Positions 40,742 to 49,738 of a stretch of DNA of 64,000 nucleotides are shown here, in pieces. The translations under genes were made by a program, and so were the position numbers. Under the pieces are notes generated by a model. That model was not told where the DNA came from, made no database searches, and was given only the letters and a program-made list of their open reading frames with translations. Source of the stretch: an uncultured Chitinophaga sp. (GTDB lineage Bacteria; Bacteroidota; Bacteroidia; Chitinophagales; Chitinophagaceae); assembly GCF_946479755.1 (NCBI RefSeq), contig NZ_CAMLHC010000006.1, positions 62,001-126,000 of the forward strand. Direction: 5' to 3'. Numbering within the stretch: the first letter of the stretch is position 1; every line of letters starts with the position of its first letter.

Positions 40742-41830
40742 TTAGTTGGTTAATACGATGTCATCGAAGAGGATGGTGTAGTTTTGGCTGCCATCGCCCT
40801 GTGTGCCGTTGTCCAGGAAGAAGAGGATGTTCTGCAGTTTCTTGCTGTTATCCATGATTTTACCGCTGAAGTCGAACGTCAGTTCTTCCCAGGTATTGGC
40901 TTTGGTGGTAACGGCTTCTGTGTTTTCCATGAAGGTATTGTCACCGCTTCGTTCCAGCTGCAGCAGTATGCGCAGTCCTGGCCGCCAGGAATACACTTTT
41001 ACCTTGAATTTTTTGTTGCTGGTGAAATCTATCGGGCTGCTCATGCTGATGTAATTGCCTGCCCAGGTCTGGTCTTTTGTTTTGATGATTTTGCCAACGG
41101 TGGCGCTGCCGTTGATACCGCCGGGATAGGGATTGGGTATCACGGTGGTGACGCTGCCGCCAAAATCGCCCCAGGCGTAGCTGACATCCGGCTGTTCAAA
41201 GGTCATTGGCAGGGTGAGCGCGTTGTAGATCGTCACTTCTTTGGTGGCGGTGGTGATGGCCTTGCCGCCGCTGAGGGCTTCTACTTTTACCTGGTATTTA
41301 CCCGCTTTGGCGTAGGTGTGTGTAACATGGGCACCTTCAGCGATCAGCACCGGTACTTCATTGGCCGCATCGCCGAAGTACACTTTATATCCTCCGGTCG
41401 CGTACAACGCGGCAGCCGACACGGTAAGCTCGTGCAGGTTGGCGTTGGCCGTGATGGTCAGGCTTTCAGGTGCCCGGAATGTTACAGCGAGTTGTTGGGT
41501 GGTTTCTGCTTTCTGGCCGGTGATGCCACTGGCGACTACTTTCACCGGGTAGGTGCCTTCCTTGTAAATATGAGTGGTGTTCTGCCCGGGAAGTACGCGT
41601 ACCGGTTCGGTGGTGGCATCTCCAAAATAAATATCGTAAGCGGTGGCGCCGGCGCTGTTGGGTGTAATGGTCACCAGGCCGGAGTTATCATCTGTGATTT
41701 TGAAGTGGATGGCTTCGCCGGCAGGAGCTGTTCCTGTGTTGAGGAAGTCGGTATCGTCGAAGTTGTCTTTGGCACAGCCGCTGCCCATGGCGATGAGCAG
41801 CAGCAGTGATATATAAGTACGTTTGTTCAT
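40742..41830 (-). CDS. Lipoprotein with two PKD domains and a C-terminal carbohydrate-binding-like domain
   Basis: 362 residues, lipobox GSGC (Cys near 19). Two PKD-like domains (about 45-120 and 125-200; DIYFGDATTEPVRVL and KVYFGDAANEVPVLI are parallel motifs) lead to a beta-sandwich (about 205-362) ending in NYTILFDDIVLTN, the pattern of non-catalytic glycan-binding modules. Third gene of the GH16 operon, 18 bp after SusD. Function as a surface glycan-binding protein is inferred. Confidence 0.82.
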   Translation of the reverse strand: MNKRTYISLLLLIAMGSGCAKDNFDDTDFLNTGTAPAGEAIHFKITDDNSGLVTITPNSAGATAYDIYFGDATTEPVRVLPGQNTTHIYKEGTYPVKVVASGITGQKAETTQQLAVTFRAPESLTITANANLHELTVSAAALYATGGYKVYFGDAANEVPVLIAEGAHVTHTYAKAGKYQVKVEALSGGKAITTATKEVTIYNALTLPMTFEQPDVSYAWGDFGGSVTTVIPNPYPGGINGSATVGKIIKTKDQTWAGNYISMSSPIDFTSNKKFKVKVYSWRPGLRILLQLERSGDNTFMENTEAVTTKANTWEELTFDFSGKIMDNSKKLQNILFFLDNGTQGDGSQNYTILFDDIVLTN

Positions 41831-41848
41831 GCGGTTGAAGTTTAACTG

Positions 41849-43348
41849 TTAATAACCCGGATTTTGTTGCAGCTGGGAGATCTCGATTTCCCGTTGCGGA
41901 ATAGGAAACAGTTCATTTTTGCCTGCTTTGAAACCGGTGATAACGGTGGCGGCGCGGCCGGTGCGTACCAGGTCAAAGAAGCGGTCGCCTTCCATGGCCA
42001 GCTCCAGCCGGCGTTCGTCCCAGATCGCCTGGCGCAGCGCTGTTCCGGAGACATTGACATCGTGCAGGTTATCGCGGAAAGCGCGGCGGCGTACCTTGTT
42101 GAGGTAGTCGCGGGCTTTGGCATCGTTGGCCGTGGACGCGCGGTTGTTGGCTTCTGCTGCCAGCAGCAGCACTTCCGCAAAGCGGATGGTGCGATAGTTA
42201 TTAAGGTAGTTGAGTTCTGTCTGACCGGAAGTTTCTCCTTTGCGTGGCAGGTATTTCTGGTTATAGAGGCCGGTATTTTTATAAGGTGCTGCCTGGTAGG
42301 TGATGGTAAACTCCGGGTGCGCGGTTTTATAGGCTTCGATATCCAGTACGGTGGCTGCTTTGCGCTGATCGCCGGCGGCGTAGGCTTTGGCCAGTTCCTG
42401 GGTGGGCAGGTTGGTGCTCCATCCTGGTGCATACGGACTGCTGCCGGTAAGACCACGTATACCGCATTGTTGCACGGCATAGTTGCCCTGGCCGCGGGTG
42501 GCGGCGCCCCAGTTCCAGTAAGGGAACAGGTTGGAATACTGGATTTCAAATACAGATTCAGCACCGTTTTCGCCGGACTGTAAAAAGATATCGGCGAAGT
42601 TGGGCACCAGTGTAAAAGGACCGTTCACCACATTCTCCAGCGTAGTAGCGGCCGCGTCGAATTTGTTCTGATAGATCAGCACTTTGCCTAACAGCGCCTG
42701 GGCGGCGTATTTGGTAACACGGCCGGCCTGCGGATTGGAATTCGGCAGTACGGCGATGGCGGCGTTGAGGTCTTTTTCTATCTGCGCATAGACTTCAGCT
42801 TTGGGCGACCGCTGTAAGGTCCGTGAATCGGAGAGGTTAAGCCTTCTGTCGAAAAACAGGGGTACATCACCAAAAAATTTCACCAGGGTAAAATAATAGT
42901 AAGCACGAAGGAAGTACACTTCTCCATACAACGCGTCTTTGCCGGTGAAGTTGATGCTGTTACCGGAGATGTTTTTGTCTTTATACTGGGTCAGATAATT
43001 GGCGCGGTTAATACCCTCGTAGGCCGACTTCCAGATTTCTGTAAAATAGTCGTTGGCGGGTGTGTGGGTATAGTCGTCGATCTGTTGGAGACCTAATACG
43101 TCGGAAGCATTTTCCCCGCCGGTAACGGCGTTGTCGGAGGCTATATCGCCGATGGGGACGGTCTGGTTGAGCCATTGCAGCGGCGAGTATACGCTGATCA
43201 CCATGGTGTTGTAATCATCGGAGGAGCGGAGATAATCTTTCTCTGTCACGAGAAAATCTTCATGTGCATCATAGTCCACCCACTTCTTGCAGGAAGAGAG
43301 CAGGGCTACTATCACGAACAATCCGGCTATATACAGTAAGTTTTTCAT
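41849..43348 (-). CDS. SusD/RagB-family surface lipoprotein of the GH16 locus
   Basis: 499 residues, lipobox LSSC (Cys near 20). N-terminal SusD_like_3 region (SSDDYNTMVISVYSPLQWL, IWKSAYEGINRANYL) and C-terminal SusD domain (RFAEVLLLAAEANNRA, IWDERRLELAMEGDRFFDLVRTG). Partners the SusC protein encoded 11 bp upstream to capture beta-glucan oligosaccharides. Confidence 0.94.
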   Translation of the reverse strand: MKNLLYIAGLFVIVALLSSCKKWVDYDAHEDFLVTEKDYLRSSDDYNTMVISVYSPLQWLNQTVPIGDIASDNAVTGGENASDVLGLQQIDDYTHTPANDYFTEIWKSAYEGINRANYLTQYKDKNISGNSINFTGKDALYGEVYFLRAYYYFTLVKFFGDVPLFFDRRLNLSDSRTLQRSPKAEVYAQIEKDLNAAIAVLPNSNPQAGRVTKYAAQALLGKVLIYQNKFDAAATTLENVVNGPFTLVPNFADIFLQSGENGAESVFEIQYSNLFPYWNWGAATRGQGNYAVQQCGIRGLTGSSPYAPGWSTNLPTQELAKAYAAGDQRKAATVLDIEAYKTAHPEFTITYQAAPYKNTGLYNQKYLPRKGETSGQTELNYLNNYRTIRFAEVLLLAAEANNRASTANDAKARDYLNKVRRRAFRDNLHDVNVSGTALRQAIWDERRLELAMEGDRFFDLVRTGRAATVITGFKAGKNELFPIPQREIEISQLQQNPGY

Positions 43349-43359
43349 GTTGTTGTTTT

Positions 43360-46300
43360 TTACAGTTTGAAATCAACGCCTACTGACCATGTTCTTGCTT
43401 GCGGATAGGCGCCGCGGTCAACGCCGGTGTTCATGATGAAGCCGGATATTTCCGGGTCATAGCCGGAGTAGTTGGTGAATGTGAAAGCGTTTTTCACCTG
43501 TGCGTATACCCGTACCTGTGAGAAGCCTGCTTTCCGGAAGAAGGTGTTCGGCAGCGTATAGCCGAGCAGGATATTCTTGATTTTCACGAAAGAACCGTCT
43601 TCCACGTAGCGGTCGGATGCCCGGATGTTGCTGTTGGCGTCTGTGAAAGAATAGCGGGGATGGCGGGCATCGTTGGTGCTGCCGGGGCCAGTCCACCTGT
43701 CCAGCACATCCCGGAATTTGTTGGTGTAGTTGGCGTTTCTTTCGTAGGCGCGGTATACGTCGTTACCTACAGAAGCGTAGGTGAACACGTTGAGGTCGAA
43801 CTTTTTATAGGAGAGGGAGAGGTTCCATCCCAGGGTGAATTTCGGGAAGGGGTTGCCGATTTCGGTTTTGTCTTTATCGTTGATCACACCGTCGCCGTTA
43901 ACGTCCACGAAGCGGATGTCGCCGGGCTGGGCGCCGTCCTGCCGGGGAGCTTTGGCGATTTCGTCGGTGGACTGGAACAGGCCGGCCGTTTTGTAGCCGT
44001 AGAAGTACCCGGGAGCTTTACCTTTTTCAAAGCGGGTCACATTCTGGGATACGCCGTTGAAGTAGTTGCCGCCCTGGATGAAAGCGGTGCCATCTTCGTT
44101 GGTGGCTGTCACGATGTTGCGGGCGGTGGTGAAGTTGACGTTGGTGCTCAGTTTCAGGTCACGACCGATATTTTCATTATAGCCAACGGACAGTTCCACG
44201 CCGCTGCTGCGGGTGGAGCCGATGTTGGATTCGGGCACCTGTGCAGTACCCAGGTAGAGGGATGGTTCAGATACGAACAGCAGTCCTTTTACTTCTTTTC
44301 TGAAATAGTCTGCTGATACAGAGAACTTGCTTTTATAGAAGGTGATGTCAAAGCCGCCGTTGAACTGTGTCTGTTTTTCCCAGGCCATGCTGGGGTTAGC
44401 GTAGGAGGCCACGGTGGAACCGGGCACGAAGGAGTTGCCGAACGTGTAGCCGTTGTTGTTGCCATCGCCGTAGTTAGGGCCGCCGGTGACGATTTTAACG
44501 GGCGATGGTTTTACGTTTTCATTACCTACGGTACCGTAGCTGCCCCTGATTTTCAGGAAGCTGATGAAATCCGAGCGGAAGAAATCCTCCTGGGAGGCCA
44601 CCCATCCGGCGGAGCCGGAGAAAAAGTTAGCGTACGGGTTGTTCAGGCCGAAGGCATAGGAGCCGTCTCTCCTGGCGGTAAACGATGCCAGGTATTTATC
44701 CCTGTAGTCATAGTTGATCCTGCCGAAATAGGATTGGTTACGACGGAAGGAGTAGTAGTTGCTGTTCGTGCGGGCATTGAGGTTAGGAGCCACATCGCCG
44801 CGGGGATCGCGTACCTGTGTGGCCACACCGTTGATGACCGTATCGCGGAAGTAGATCACGCCGGCGGTGTTGGTACCGGTGGCGGCGCTGAGGTCTGCGA
44901 AAGCCCAGGAGTTGAAAGGCACGTCCTGTGCCGTAGCGGTGATGCCGTTGGCAGTGGTTTTATACATAGCGCCACCGGCTACCACATCAAAATGATGATG
45001 CTGTTTCATATTGAAGGTATAGTTGGCGAATGCTTCGGCGGTGAAGCTGAAGTTACCTTCTTTGGTTTGGGAAACGTTGTTATGGGTGCTGGTGGAGATG
45101 CCGCCAAGGCCGTTTTTAATCACTACGGGCATACCGTCGGCCGTCATGGTGTTTTCCACATTGAGCGGACCGTAGAACACGAGGGGGGTGAAGGTTTTGG
45201 CGGTATTGTCCCAGCTGGTGTAGCCAAAGCGGCCGGTCAGCTTCAGGTCTTTGATCACTTCATACTGCAGTTCCGCTTTACCGTACAGTTTATTGCCGTT
45301 GTTCAGGTTGTAGGTATTTTCCAGTTTGGTCAGCGGGTTGAAGATCTCCGACAGCAGCAGGTTACTGAAGCTGTATTTACCGGTGGTGTTGGGTACATCA
45401 TTATATATGGGCACGGTAGGGTCGAAGTTGAGCGCGCTGCCGATGATGGAGTTGAACGAGTTTTCCTGTATTCCTTTGCTTTTGATGTTAACATAGCTGG
45501 TGTTCAGGATGAACTTCAGCTTGCGGGTGAGGTCTACGGAGATATTGGCGGTGACGTTGATCCTTTTGAAGTTGGATTTGCTGCCGCCGCCGGTGATACC
45601 GTCCTGTGCGAGGTATCCGGCGGAGAGGAAGTAGGTCATCCGGTCGCTGCCGCCGCGGGAGCTGGCATTATAGCTCATGATGGGCGCCTTGTGGAAGATC
45701 TCTTTCTGCCAGTTGGTGCCTGCGCCCAGTTTAGTGAGGTCGGGGAAGATAATGTTACCGCCGGAGGCCACGCTGCCCTCATTAATAATGGCGCCGTATT
45801 CGGCGGCGTTTAACACCGGGATGGTTTTCAGCACTTCCTGTACACCGTAGTTGGCGTTGATGGTGAGGTCGGGCTTCTGGTTCTTTTTACCGCCGCGGGT
45901 GGTGACTACGATCACGCCGTTGCCGCCCTTCACGCCATAGATGGCCGTGGTGGCGGCATCTTTTAATACGTTGATGGACTCGATGTCGGCGGCATTGAGG
46001 GCGTTCAGATCGTCGAGCGACTGCATGGCGCCATCGATGATTACGAGGGGATCGGTGCCGGTATAGGAGGGGATGCCCCTGATGAGCACTGTCGGTTTGG
46101 ACCCCGGGGAGCCGCTCTGGATAACGTTTACCCCGGAAGCACGGCCCTGCAGTGCCTCTTCCGGTCTTACCGGCCGGAGGGCGGTGATGTCGGCACCTTT
46201 GACGGTAGACACGGCACCGGACACTTTGGTCACTTTCTGGGTGCCATAGCCTACTACCAGCACTTCGTTAAGGTCGCTGGGAGACGTCTGCAGGATGATA

Positions 46301-46575
46301 TGCAGGGGGGCGGCAGTAATCGTTACGTCCTGCTGCACAAACCCGATGGCGGATACTTGCAGGCTTTTTTCTCCCGGAAGTACGGTGATGCGGAAGGTGC
46401 CGTCCGCGTTGGCCGCTACCGCCGTTTTGCTGTTGCGGGACACGACGGACGCCCCGGGGATGGCTTCCCCTTTTTCATCAGTTACTTTACCGGTAACGGG
46501 AATGTGCTGAGCCCATGACATATTGGCAAAAAACAACAGTACAGGCATCAGCATGCATGGAAGAAATTTTTTCAT
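43360..46575 (-). CDS. SusC/RagA-family TonB-dependent transporter of the GH16 locus
   Basis: 1071 residues. Signal peptide (about 1-22), carboxypeptidase-D-like domain (about 25-110, VTGKVTDEKGEAIPGASVV), SusC motif EVLVVGYGTQKVTKVSGAV before the plug, and a barrel ending WSVGVDFKL. First gene of the operon. A strong consensus promoter lies at 46699-46729, about 115 bp upstream, preceded by phased direct repeats next to the divergent regulator gene. Confidence 0.95.
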   Translation of the reverse strand: MKKFLPCMLMPVLLFFANMSWAQHIPVTGKVTDEKGEAIPGASVVSRNSKTAVAANADGTFRITVLPGEKSLQVSAIGFVQQDVTITAAPLHIILQTSPSDLNEVLVVGYGTQKVTKVSGAVSTVKGADITALRPVRPEEALQGRASGVNVIQSGSPGSKPTVLIRGIPSYTGTDPLVIIDGAMQSLDDLNALNAADIESINVLKDAATTAIYGVKGGNGVIVVTTRGGKKNQKPDLTINANYGVQEVLKTIPVLNAAEYGAIINEGSVASGGNIIFPDLTKLGAGTNWQKEIFHKAPIMSYNASSRGGSDRMTYFLSAGYLAQDGITGGGSKSNFKRINVTANISVDLTRKLKFILNTSYVNIKSKGIQENSFNSIIGSALNFDPTVPIYNDVPNTTGKYSFSNLLLSEIFNPLTKLENTYNLNNGNKLYGKAELQYEVIKDLKLTGRFGYTSWDNTAKTFTPLVFYGPLNVENTMTADGMPVVIKNGLGGISTSTHNNVSQTKEGNFSFTAEAFANYTFNMKQHHHFDVVAGGAMYKTTANGITATAQDVPFNSWAFADLSAATGTNTAGVIYFRDTVINGVATQVRDPRGDVAPNLNARTNSNYYSFRRNQSYFGRINYDYRDKYLASFTARRDGSYAFGLNNPYANFFSGSAGWVASQEDFFRSDFISFLKIRGSYGTVGNENVKPSPVKIVTGGPNYGDGNNNGYTFGNSFVPGSTVASYANPSMAWEKQTQFNGGFDITFYKSKFSVSADYFRKEVKGLLFVSEPSLYLGTAQVPESNIGSTRSSGVELSVGYNENIGRDLKLSTNVNFTTARNIVTATNEDGTAFIQGGNYFNGVSQNVTRFEKGKAPGYFYGYKTAGLFQSTDEIAKAPRQDGAQPGDIRFVDVNGDGVINDKDKTEIGNPFPKFTLGWNLSLSYKKFDLNVFTYASVGNDVYRAYERNANYTNKFRDVLDRWTGPGSTNDARHPRYSFTDANSNIRASDRYVEDGSFVKIKNILLGYTLPNTFFRKAGFSQVRVYAQVKNAFTFTNYSGYDPEISGFIMNTGVDRGAYPQARTWSVGVDFKL

Positions 46576-46698
46576 ACGTGAGTCAGTTTTTACAGTTTCA
46601 TACGGGAGAATGTCCGGTGATGATGCTGATCTTTCGTTTCAATTTTTTTAAAGATTCCGTTAGGATTTTAGTTGACAGGAGTGTTGGTCTGGATGCAG

Positions 46699-46729
46699 TA
46701 AAATTATCGGATACCCTTTTCAGCCCAAA
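46699..46729 (-). promoter_or_regulatory. Promoter of the GH16 locus
   Basis: On the - strand TTTG (46726-46729), exactly 19 bp, then TAATTTTA (46699-46706), one base from the Bacteroidota TAnnTTTG element. The start would be near 46692, giving a leader of about 115 nt before SusC. Confidence 0.75.
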
Positions 46730-46737
46730 CAAAAGCG

Positions 46738-46812
46738 CTACATCTCTACTACATCATAATTCCTTAAAAGATTGATTTTCAATAAAAATCGACTACATCA
46801 TTACTACATCAT
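46738..46812. promoter_or_regulatory. Four phased direct repeats CTACATC(AT): activator sites for the GH16 locus
   Basis: Boxes begin at 46738, 46749, 46793 and 46804. Spacing is 11 bp within each pair and 55 bp between pairs, all multiples of 11. The proximal pair begins 9 bp upstream of the -33 element of the SusC promoter; the distal pair ends 23 bp before the regulator ATG. This fits an activator binding on one face of the DNA. Confidence 0.65.
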
Positions 46813-46834
46813 CCGAATTTTATATCTTCATTTC

Positions 46835-49726
46835 ATGAGAATATGGTGCTTGCTTATCTTGATATACCTATGCAGGTTGACCTGTACCGGACAAAACACG
46901 ATTGGATTACCACAGATCATTAATTACAGTAAGAGCGATTTCAAGGCAGGGACACAGACCTGGGATATCCGGCAGGACAGCAGGGGGATGATGTACTTCG
47001 CGAATAACGAAGGCATGCTTACCTATGACGGCAGTCACTGGAACGTATACCCGTTGCCCAACAAAACCATCGTACGTGCGCTGGCGATGGACAGCAACGA
47101 CCGGGTGTACGTCGGAGGGCAGGATGAAATAGGTTATTTTGAAAGGGGGACGAATGGGGTATTGACCTACACTTCGTTAAAAAAATTACTGCCAAAATCG
47201 CAGAACAGGTTCGCGGACATCTGGAGGATAGAGCGCTTCGGGGAGTCCGTTTTTTTCCAGGCTTCGGACCGGCTGATGGAGTTCCGTAACAACAGTATTA
47301 AAGTATATCCCACCACCAGCGAGTGGATGTATCTCCGGAAGGTAGGTGATAAATTATATGCACAGGATAAGGCCAATGGCCTGCTGCGGCTGGAGCAGCA
47401 TGAATGGCTGCCGGTCAATACCGGTGAGCCGCTGAACGATGTGCTGATCTCCGGCATGATGGAAATTGGCCGGGACAGCCTGTTGATCACCACGCAGACA
47501 CACGGACTTTTTCTGCTGCGGCCGGACGGGTCGCTGCAAAAGCAGGACAGCCATCTGCCGGCAGGCGTTAATCTCTCCGTATGTACCCGCATCAATGCCG
47601 GTGAGCTGGTAGCGGCTACCACAGCGGAAGGCTGCCTGGTGATGGACTTCGCAGGGCGCATTGTACAGAAGATCTCCCGGACGGAAGGGCTGCAGAACAA
47701 TAACGTGCTCAGTGTCTTCCTGGATAAAGACAACAACCTGTGGGCAGGATTAAATAACGGGATCAGTTTTATCGCTTACAATGCGGCGATAAAATATATC
47801 GGTCCCAGTAAGACCAACGAGGTATCCGGTTATTCCGCCCGCATTTATAAGGGGCAACTGTACATTGCCACGTCTGACGGGGCGTATTATGTACCCTTGT
47901 CCGGCAGCGGCGACCTGAGTTTTTCCAAAGGAGATTTTGTGCGGATGGGAGGCAGTCAGCATGAAGTATGGCGATTGGATGAAGTGAACGGTCACCTGCT
48001 GATAGGGCAGCATATTGGCAGTTTCGAAGTAAAGGACCATACCATTCAGCCGCTGGCCTATGGGCTGGGCACCTGGTTGTTTAAGCCGATGACCTCCGTA
48101 TATCCGGCAACGGAAGTACTGGCCGGCACGTATGCCGGGGTGCGGATGCTGGCGTTTGAGCAGGGGCGTTTTGTGGATAAGGGCATGGTATCCGGGCTGC
48201 AGGAATCTATCCGTTTCCTGGAGATCGACAATAACAATGTGATATGGGCGTCGCACCCGTACCGGGGCGTGTACCAGCTGCAGCTGTCGGCCGACCGTAA
48301 AACGCTGACGGCGCATTTGTTTACCGATAGCGCGGGCCTGCCTTCTGCGCTGAATAATTTCGTTTTTAAAGTGAAGAACCGCGTGGTGTTTGGTACCGCG
48401 AAGGGCATATACGAATTTGACGCCGTTGCCGGCAGGTTTGTTCCCTCTGCTTTCCTGCGGCCAGTCTTCGGCACGATGGAGATACGCTATCTGAATGAAG
48501 ATGCAGACGGCAATCTGTGGTTTTGCAGCGGAAAGAAGATAGGGGTGGTGGATTTCCGTCGTCCGTCGGAGGGGCAGCCGTTTACCATTACCTATATCCC
48601 GGAGCTGGACGGTAAGATATTGCTGGGTTTTGAAAACATCTATCCTTATAACAAGGAGAATATTTTCATTGGTTCTGAGAAGGGGATGATCCATCTGAAC
48701 TATGAGAAATATGCCGGCAATCAGCAGCAGGTGCGTATTATCATGGGGCAGGTGAGGGCGCTGGGGAAATCGGACAGCCTGATTTTCGGGGGGTATTTTC
48801 ACCGGACGGAAGCCGGTTTTGTACAGGATGAAAAAGAGGCGCCGGCATTGCCGAAGAGTTATAACTCTTTTCATTTTGAATACAGTTCCCCGGCGTACGG
48901 GTTACAGAACAATATAGAATACAGTTATCAGCTGGAGGGGTATGACGGGCGCTGGTCGGCCTGGTCGTCGAAGTCGGAGAAGGATTATACGAATCTGCCG
49001 GACGGACAGTATATTTTTAAAGTGAAGGCGAGGGACAACCTGGGGCATGAGTCGGTGACGTTGCGTTATCATTTTAGTGTGTTGCCGGCATGGTATAAAA
49101 CCGTGTGGGCGTACCTGGTATATGTGTTGTTGCTGGCGGGCTTGCTGTACCTGTTGTACCGCTGGCAGCAGCGGAACCTGGCGGCACAGCAGCGTAAGTT
49201 CGACGAGGAGCAGGCGCGGTTGAAATATATTCATCAGCTGGAGCTGGAGAAAAACGAAAAAGAGATTGTAGAGTTACAGAATGAGAAGCTGGCCAATGAG
49301 ATCCGTTTCAAGAACAATGCGTTGGCCGATGCATCGTTGCACCTGGTTGAAAAGGGCGATGCGCTGGTGAAGGTAAAGGATATACTGGCGGGTGTGTATA
49401 AAAAAAATGATAACAATCCGGAGATCCGTAATGCTTTGCTGTTGTTGAATGACGTGGAGAAGAACAATGCCAACTGGGAGCAGTTCGCCTCGCATTTTGA
49501 TGAGATCAATAATAATTTTCTGAAGAAGCTGAAGGACCGTTACCCGGTGTTAACGAATACCGATTTGAAGTTGTGTGCTTATTTGCAGCTGAAGCTTTCC
49601 AGCAAGGAGATAGCGCAGCTGATGGCAATATCCGTGCGTGGGGTAGAGATCAAGCGGTACCGGTTGCGTAAGAAGCTGAACCTGCCTACCGAGCAGCAGA
49701 TGACCGATTTTTTTCATACCATTTAA
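46835..49726 (+). CDS. Membrane-spanning sensor-regulator with two-component-type beta-propeller sensor and LuxR-like HTH
   Basis: 963 residues. Signal peptide, then periplasmic Reg_prop propeller repeats (about 30-680, such as WDIRQDSRGMMYFANNEGMLTYDG and DNNLWAGLNNGISFI), a Y_Y_Y domain (about 690-750, YSYQLEGYDGRWSAWSS), one membrane helix (about 758-780), a long coiled coil, and a C-terminal LuxR-like helix-turn-helix (LSSKEIAQLMAISVRGVEIKRYRLRKKL). It lacks kinase and receiver domains, so it links glycan sensing to DNA binding in one chain while membrane-anchored. I chose ATG 46835, which gives the signal peptide. Divergent from the GH16 operon, whose promoter carries phased repeats. Confidence 0.9.
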   Translation: MRIWCLLILIYLCRLTCTGQNTIGLPQIINYSKSDFKAGTQTWDIRQDSRGMMYFANNEGMLTYDGSHWNVYPLPNKTIVRALAMDSNDRVYVGGQDEIGYFERGTNGVLTYTSLKKLLPKSQNRFADIWRIERFGESVFFQASDRLMEFRNNSIKVYPTTSEWMYLRKVGDKLYAQDKANGLLRLEQHEWLPVNTGEPLNDVLISGMMEIGRDSLLITTQTHGLFLLRPDGSLQKQDSHLPAGVNLSVCTRINAGELVAATTAEGCLVMDFAGRIVQKISRTEGLQNNNVLSVFLDKDNNLWAGLNNGISFIAYNAAIKYIGPSKTNEVSGYSARIYKGQLYIATSDGAYYVPLSGSGDLSFSKGDFVRMGGSQHEVWRLDEVNGHLLIGQHIGSFEVKDHTIQPLAYGLGTWLFKPMTSVYPATEVLAGTYAGVRMLAFEQGRFVDKGMVSGLQESIRFLEIDNNNVIWASHPYRGVYQLQLSADRKTLTAHLFTDSAGLPSALNNFVFKVKNRVVFGTAKGIYEFDAVAGRFVPSAFLRPVFGTMEIRYLNEDADGNLWFCSGKKIGVVDFRRPSEGQPFTITYIPELDGKILLGFENIYPYNKENIFIGSEKGMIHLNYEKYAGNQQQVRIIMGQVRALGKSDSLIFGGYFHRTEAGFVQDEKEAPALPKSYNSFHFEYSSPAYGLQNNIEYSYQLEGYDGRWSAWSSKSEKDYTNLPDGQYIFKVKARDNLGHESVTLRYHFSVLPAWYKTVWAYLVYVLLLAGLLYLLYRWQQRNLAAQQRKFDEEQARLKYIHQLELEKNEKEIVELQNEKLANEIRFKNNALADASLHLVEKGDALVKVKDILAGVYKKNDNNPEIRNALLLLNDVEKNNANWEQFASHFDEINNNFLKKLKDRYPVLTNTDLKLCAYLQLKLSSKEIAQLMAISVRGVEIKRYRLRKKLNLPTEQQMTDFFHTI

Positions 49727-49738
49727 CCCGTAAATGAT

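Noticed and set aside
40784..41809. A 341-codon + strand frame opposite the PKD lipoprotein gene
   Set aside because: Shadow of a supported lipoprotein gene; glycine, valine and histidine-rich with no recognisable domain or signal.
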